Shown here: piece by piece, positions 60,201-64,000 of the stretch
Position numbering within the stretch: the stretch's first letter is position 1
Layout: every line of letters begins with the position of its first letter
Assembly (NCBI GenBank): GCA_024345305.1
Contig: BRON01000010.1
Location: 186,001-250,000 of the forward strand
Source: Mrakia gelida
Taxonomy: Eukaryota; Basidiomycota; Tremellomycetes; Cystofilobasidiales; Mrakiaceae
Direction: 5' to 3'
DNA length: 64,000 nucleotides
The notes under the pieces: model-generated
What the model saw: the letters and a program-made list of their open reading frames with translations, nothing else
Database searches by the model: none
Told to the model about the DNA's origin: nothing
Program-made: the position numbers and the translations under genes

Positions 60201-62859
60201 GATTTCTTGACCGTCTGAGGAAGAGAGAGGAGGAGAGGAGGAGGGCCCGGTCAGCGAAGGCAGGACGCGAGGTCGAAGAGGAGGTCGAGTTCGAGAGACG
60301 CACATCGGTTGGGCTGGTTGCCGTACTTGAATCCGAGGGCCGAGAAGAGTAACGGTAGACCAGATGACTGCCGAAAAGGAGAGCGATGCGAAGTCAGCTC
60401 GGTGTCGAAGTTCGACGCGACTGGGACAAATCCTCGAAAACTTACCTTCCCCATGAACCTCTTGAACAACTGCTCGTCTCGATGATTCAACTGCACGAAA
60501 CTCTTCAGATCCGCCTCGTCGTCGTGATGATCCTTGGACGGCTCCTCTCCCTTCACGGCCGTCACCGTCCTCGACCTCGACGACGAAGACCCCGATTCTC
60601 CTCCATCGCTCTGACCTCTCGCCAGCTGATGACCCGCAGGGACGTAGAGCGGGCCGCTCGTTGACGGGGAGATTCCTGCGATCGTGATGGGAGGTGGTGG
60701 AGGGGGGTAACTGCTCGAGGATCCTCCCTCGTACGAAGAGTCGGACGCGACGCGACGAAGTTGAGGGGGAGGAGGGAGACTGGGACCGTTTGGACTTGGG
60801 ACGGTGAGGGGAGGAGGCATCGAGGAAGGAGAGGGACGACCGATCGCGTTCGGTGGCGAGGGTTGGTGCTGTTGCTGGCCGAGGTAAGGCGACTGAGAGG
60901 GGAACGGCTGTCCTGGGATGGGGAAGAGTCGATGGGAAGAGGATTGTCCTTGGACCTCTGGGTAGTAAGGTGGGGATCGTCGATTTGGGTCGGGAGGAGC
61001 ATAGTACTGGCTGTTCTCGTGAGACATGTGAGGAGGATAGGAGCCTGGCTGTTGTCGGTTGGGAGGGAAGTAGGCTGATGAGGAGGAGGAGGGATGAGGA
61101 GGGTAATATGGGAGCGAGCTGTCGTGAGCGGAGGAGGAGGGATGGAGATGTCGATTGTCGGTCGGCTGATGTTGCTGCTGCTGTTGTTTCTGCTGCTCCA
61201 ACTGCTTCTCCTTCGCTTTCGAGGCGCGACGACGAGCTGCGAATTGTGACTTGTCGAGGGGATCTCCAAGTTCGGCGGCGAGGTCGACTCCAGGACGAAG
61301 CTGAAGGAAGAGGGAGGAGAAGGTGAGCTCCCGAGTTTCAACGATGGCCTGTGAGGTCTGGGAAGAGTAGGCTCACCTGCGACAGCATCTGCTCCGTCTT
61401 CGCCAGACGACTCTCCAGCGACTCGACGTATCTGCAAAACGAGAGCGACGCGTCAGAAGGACGAACTGAGCTCGCGTTTGACCAACTTCGAACTGAATTT
61501 GAGAATCGGAAGCTCACCCTTTCGGGGCAGCCCTCTTCTTCGATCCCTCCACATAGGTGCACGGCAGTTCTGAGGCTATACAACTCGAGCAGCCTGTTCC
61601 AAAGAGAAGGAAGACGAAGTGACGGCGTTCGAGGGAAGGAGGTCAGCCGTCGTCCTTTTCGAAGAACTAGGGGACAGCAGATCCGAAAGAGACGAGGCTT
61701 ACGATGATCAGGCATCTCGAATCCGTTGCATCGTTGCTGTAAGTAAAAAGCGGCAGAAGAAGGTGAGCCGATATGATCGCGATGCGGCGCGAGGCGAAAC
61801 CCTCGCAGACGAGGTGAAGCTCGCGTTCGAAGCTCCATCCTCGTCGTCCGGAGGGAAAGTGGTTGGAGACGAACCTTCCGTCGTCGACAGACATCGCCTG
61901 GGAGGGTCAAAGTCAAAGAAGAGCTGGGTCAGCCAACGGTTCGACGATTTGGGAAGGGAAGATGGAGCGAAGGTAAAGCCAGAGGTAACCGTTTCGTTCG
62001 TTCGTTCGAGCGACCCATCCGTAACCCTGACAGCTCAAGCTGAAGGCCCAAAGCGCACCTGTCTTCCTTGCGACTCTAGGAAAGACTGAGGTTACTCCGA
62101 GAGAGCTCCCAGAGAAGGAGAAACGAGGGAAAAGACGAGGTCGGGCAGCTCGGTCTCGCGTTGAGGTCAAGACACATCGACCCTCCTTCTCTTTCCTTCG
62201 TCGAACCTCTTCCCTCCCATTCCAACCTCTCCCACCCTGGAGTCCCCTCCTCCAAGTCCGCTGGCCTTCCAAGCTCGCCCATCGCAGCATCCTCGTGTCC
62301 GTTCTGTTGACCTCCTCCTCGCCTCTCCCCTCCTTCCCTCCTCCGCCAAGCTGACTGAACCTTGGACTCGTATGAAACTACCGAAGCAGCACGAGAGCAA
62401 AAGCTGCTGCATCTAAATCCAGCTCGACCACTATGACCCAGTCACAGGTCCTCCCTCTTGTTCGAAGAAGAGAGCTGAGGATGGTGCCGATGGTGAGGAA
62501 GAAAGGAACGAAGAGGGAGCCCGATTCGGCGACGTCCCCCTCCCTCCCCTCCCTCCCTTCTCCTTCTCCCTCGCTCGTACCATCCCAATCCACAGAGATA
62601 GAAGGATGAAACTCGACTCACAAGCTCTCTGAATCTTCCTCTTCCTTGCTAACCCACTCTCTCCAGCTACGAGATCGCCTCCCAGCGCAGGGACGACGAG
62701 ACCTGCTCCCCCTCCTGCTCCTCCTCCTTCAGGTCCACCGGCAGACGATGGGTGACCTCCTCCTCCTCCTGGCGGTCCTCCTGCTCCGGATGGGAAGTTG
62801 GAAGCTGGGTTGGTATACGGTTCGTATTCGTCTTGATCTGAATCCGAGTTGTCAGACAT
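57264..62859 (-). CDS. Zn(II)2Cys6 transcription factor with fungal_trans domain
   Basis: ATG at 62859, TGA at 57264. Exon 1 (62859-62622) ends KRKIQRA. After a 724-nt intron come exons of 23 nt (61897-61875), 34 nt (61736-61703) and about 80 nt, giving CDVCRRRKQRCNGFEMPDHR then CSSCIASELPCTYVEGSKK, a complete six-cysteine binuclear cluster. A dimerisation helix follows (YVESLESRLAKTEQMLSQ), then a long Gln/Pro/Ser-rich linker, then the regulatory domain: YFERVNVLLPLLHKPSFYKQ, LLVFAVGSSYCDDPR, GSCWLLVGEGLRYAQDVGVH, LFKRGFWCLYLLDRELSAFM, GRPLTLQEEDFDVGLP and HLYLDYYLVTTYVHRPFL. The C-terminus is Gly/Pro-rich with GGGDYFIADDAWL. It is of the XlnR-like class in general plan; its targets cannot be predicted. 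Confidence 0.9.
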
Positions 62860-63246
62860 CGCAGTCGACGGGGGGATAGAGAGAGAGAGAAGAAGGGAGA
62901 GGGAGGGGAGGAGAGAGAGGTGGGTCGAGGTTGGGGGAGACGAGAGGAGGACCTTCGAGCTCAGCCCGGACCTGGATCTTTTTGGGGGAGAGGCGGGCGC
63001 CGTTTTTTGTTTTTGTTTTGATCTCGAAGATAGATATCAGCGAGCAGATCTCGTCTGGAAAGCTTCGAGCTCATTTTTGCAGGACAACAAGGCAGGGCGA
63101 GTCGTCGGAGAGGCCCCCGTCGATTCGAGTCCGACGCGGCCACGTTCCCTCCCTCCTCCTCACCTTCTTGCTCTCTTTGCTCCCAAACCATCAGCTTCTC
63201 GCCTCTCTCTTTTCCTCTACGTACATCTCTACCCCTCACCTACACC
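62860..63246. promoter_or_regulatory. Divergent promoter between the Zn2Cys6 gene and the CRAL-TRIO gene
   Basis: 387 bp between opposite start codons. Purine-rich next to the transcription-factor ATG, T-rich (TTTTTTGTTTTTGTTTTG) near 63003, pyrimidine-rich next to the CRAL-TRIO ATG. Confidence 0.4.
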
Positions 63247-64000
63247 ATGTCGAGCTCTATCCTTCCTCCTCAGCACCCGGACGCTTCCTTTCCAGCTCCC
63301 TCCCCTCCAGCTCCGCTCTCTGAAGCTCAACTCTCCTCCCTCGCCAACCTGATCGCTCACTTCTCCTCCCCAACCTTCAAAGTTCCCATCCCAACGACCC
63401 CTCCTCCAGAGGGATGCAAGCCCGTCGCCTACACCGAGTCTCTCACCGAGTTTGAAGAGTTCTGGCTAAGCGAGGAGCAGATCCTGAGGTTCCTTCGAGC
63501 TACGAAAGGGGACGAAGCAGCCGCGAAGAAGAGGTTGGAGGATACCCTCGCTTGGAGGAGGTCGTTCGGACTGGATGCTTTCACTCCGGAGTATATCTGG
63601 TGAGTTCTCTTCGCTATAGGAACATCTGCTCGAAGGGGGGAGGAGGAGAGGGAGGAAGGCATGAGAGCGAGCTCGGCGTTTCTCTTACGGCACTGAAACT
63701 CTCTCTTCTCTTTCCCTCCTTCCTCTGTTTTTCACGTTTTCTTCTTCCAGTCCCGAGAATGAGACTGGGAAGCAACTCGCCTATGGATTCGATAAGGAGC
63801 GAAGGCCGTGTTGGTGTGAGTTGGCGGTCGAGCTCATTCCCTCTCCCTCCTCCTTGCGTCTCGAAGCTCATTCCAACCCTTCCTTCCCCCCATGTCGTAT
63901 CTCTTTTGCCTCTACAGACATGCGACCAGCTCTCCAGAACACTGAACAGTCGCCTCGTCAGGTTCACCACGTCTTTTACACCATGTTCGCACCCATTTCT
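63247..64000 (+). CDS. CRAL-TRIO (Sec14-like) lipid-transfer protein, partial
   Basis: ATG at 63247; exons 63247-63599, 63751-63815 and 63918 to the right edge, in phase. The CRAL-TRIO N-terminal helices read WLSEEQILRFLRATKGDEAA and KRLEDTLAWRRSFGLDAF. The lipid-binding domain opens with ENETGKQLAYGFDKERRPCW then YMRPALQNTEQSPRQVHH. This matches fungal Sec14 homologues that move phosphatidylinositol between membranes. The first 60 residues are Pro/Ser-rich. The rest of the domain lies beyond the window. Confidence 0.88.

Overview
The window is nuclear DNA from a fungus. GC content is high. Almost every gene is broken by many short introns of about 60-130 bp, with 5' sites of the GTGAGT, GTTCGT or GTCAGT type and a strikingly constant branch site (CTGAC, usually GCTGAC) ahead of a pyrimidine tract and AG. 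Gene content (Itr-type inositol carrier, Bcy1, AP-3 delta, Pab2, RecQ, eL37, a Zn2Cys6 regulator) and the extreme intron density point to a basidiomycete, most like red-yeast Microbotryomycetes such as Rhodotorula or Sporobolomyces. That placement is an inference from style, not from a search. I saw no tRNA, rRNA, transposon or CRISPR.

Layout. 1-1289: membrane monothiol glutaredoxin (minus, cut by the left edge). 2867-6351: myo-inositol/sugar transporter, 18 exons. 6716-9702: an F-box-like gene (plus) and an F-box/LRR gene (minus). 9903-10607: a five-exon mitofissin (Atg44) gene. 11072-16230: ATP synthase subunit b, nuclear poly(A)-binding protein Pab2, and ATP synthase subunit d. 16309-26667 (all minus): RBR ubiquitin ligase, AP-3 delta adaptin, PKA regulatory subunit. 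27488-33995: Cid1-type nucleotidyltransferase and a Rax1-like RGS membrane protein. 34378-43071 (minus): RecQ helicase, ribosomal protein eL37, HDHD2-like HAD protein. 43276-48174: a membrane-anchored beta-helix protein and a small secreted protein. 48992-52759: a second copy of the F-box-like gene carrying a frameshift, then a coiled-coil/F-box gene carrying nonsense codons. 53720-55318: zinc-independent MDR oxidoreductase. 55522-57002: possible RecA-fold Shu-type protein. 57264-62859: Zn2Cys6 transcription factor. 63247-64000: CRAL-TRIO (Sec14-like) protein cut by the right edge.

Most genes are single-copy housekeeping genes in unrelated pathways. Two themes stand out. First, there are several mitochondrial genes close together: peripheral-stalk subunits b and d of F1Fo-ATP synthase sit on either side of PAB2, next to mitofissin. 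Second, the F-box-like genes form a small family in different states of decay. The most unusual sequence-level signals are micro-exons (6, 14, 14, 15, 15 and 23 nt, plus an exon whose only coding bases are ATG) and a strongly over-represented 8-bp palindrome, GACGCGTC, found mostly in introns and intergenic DNA. Exon coordinates were read by eye. For several genes they are supported by reading-frame closure across all junctions.
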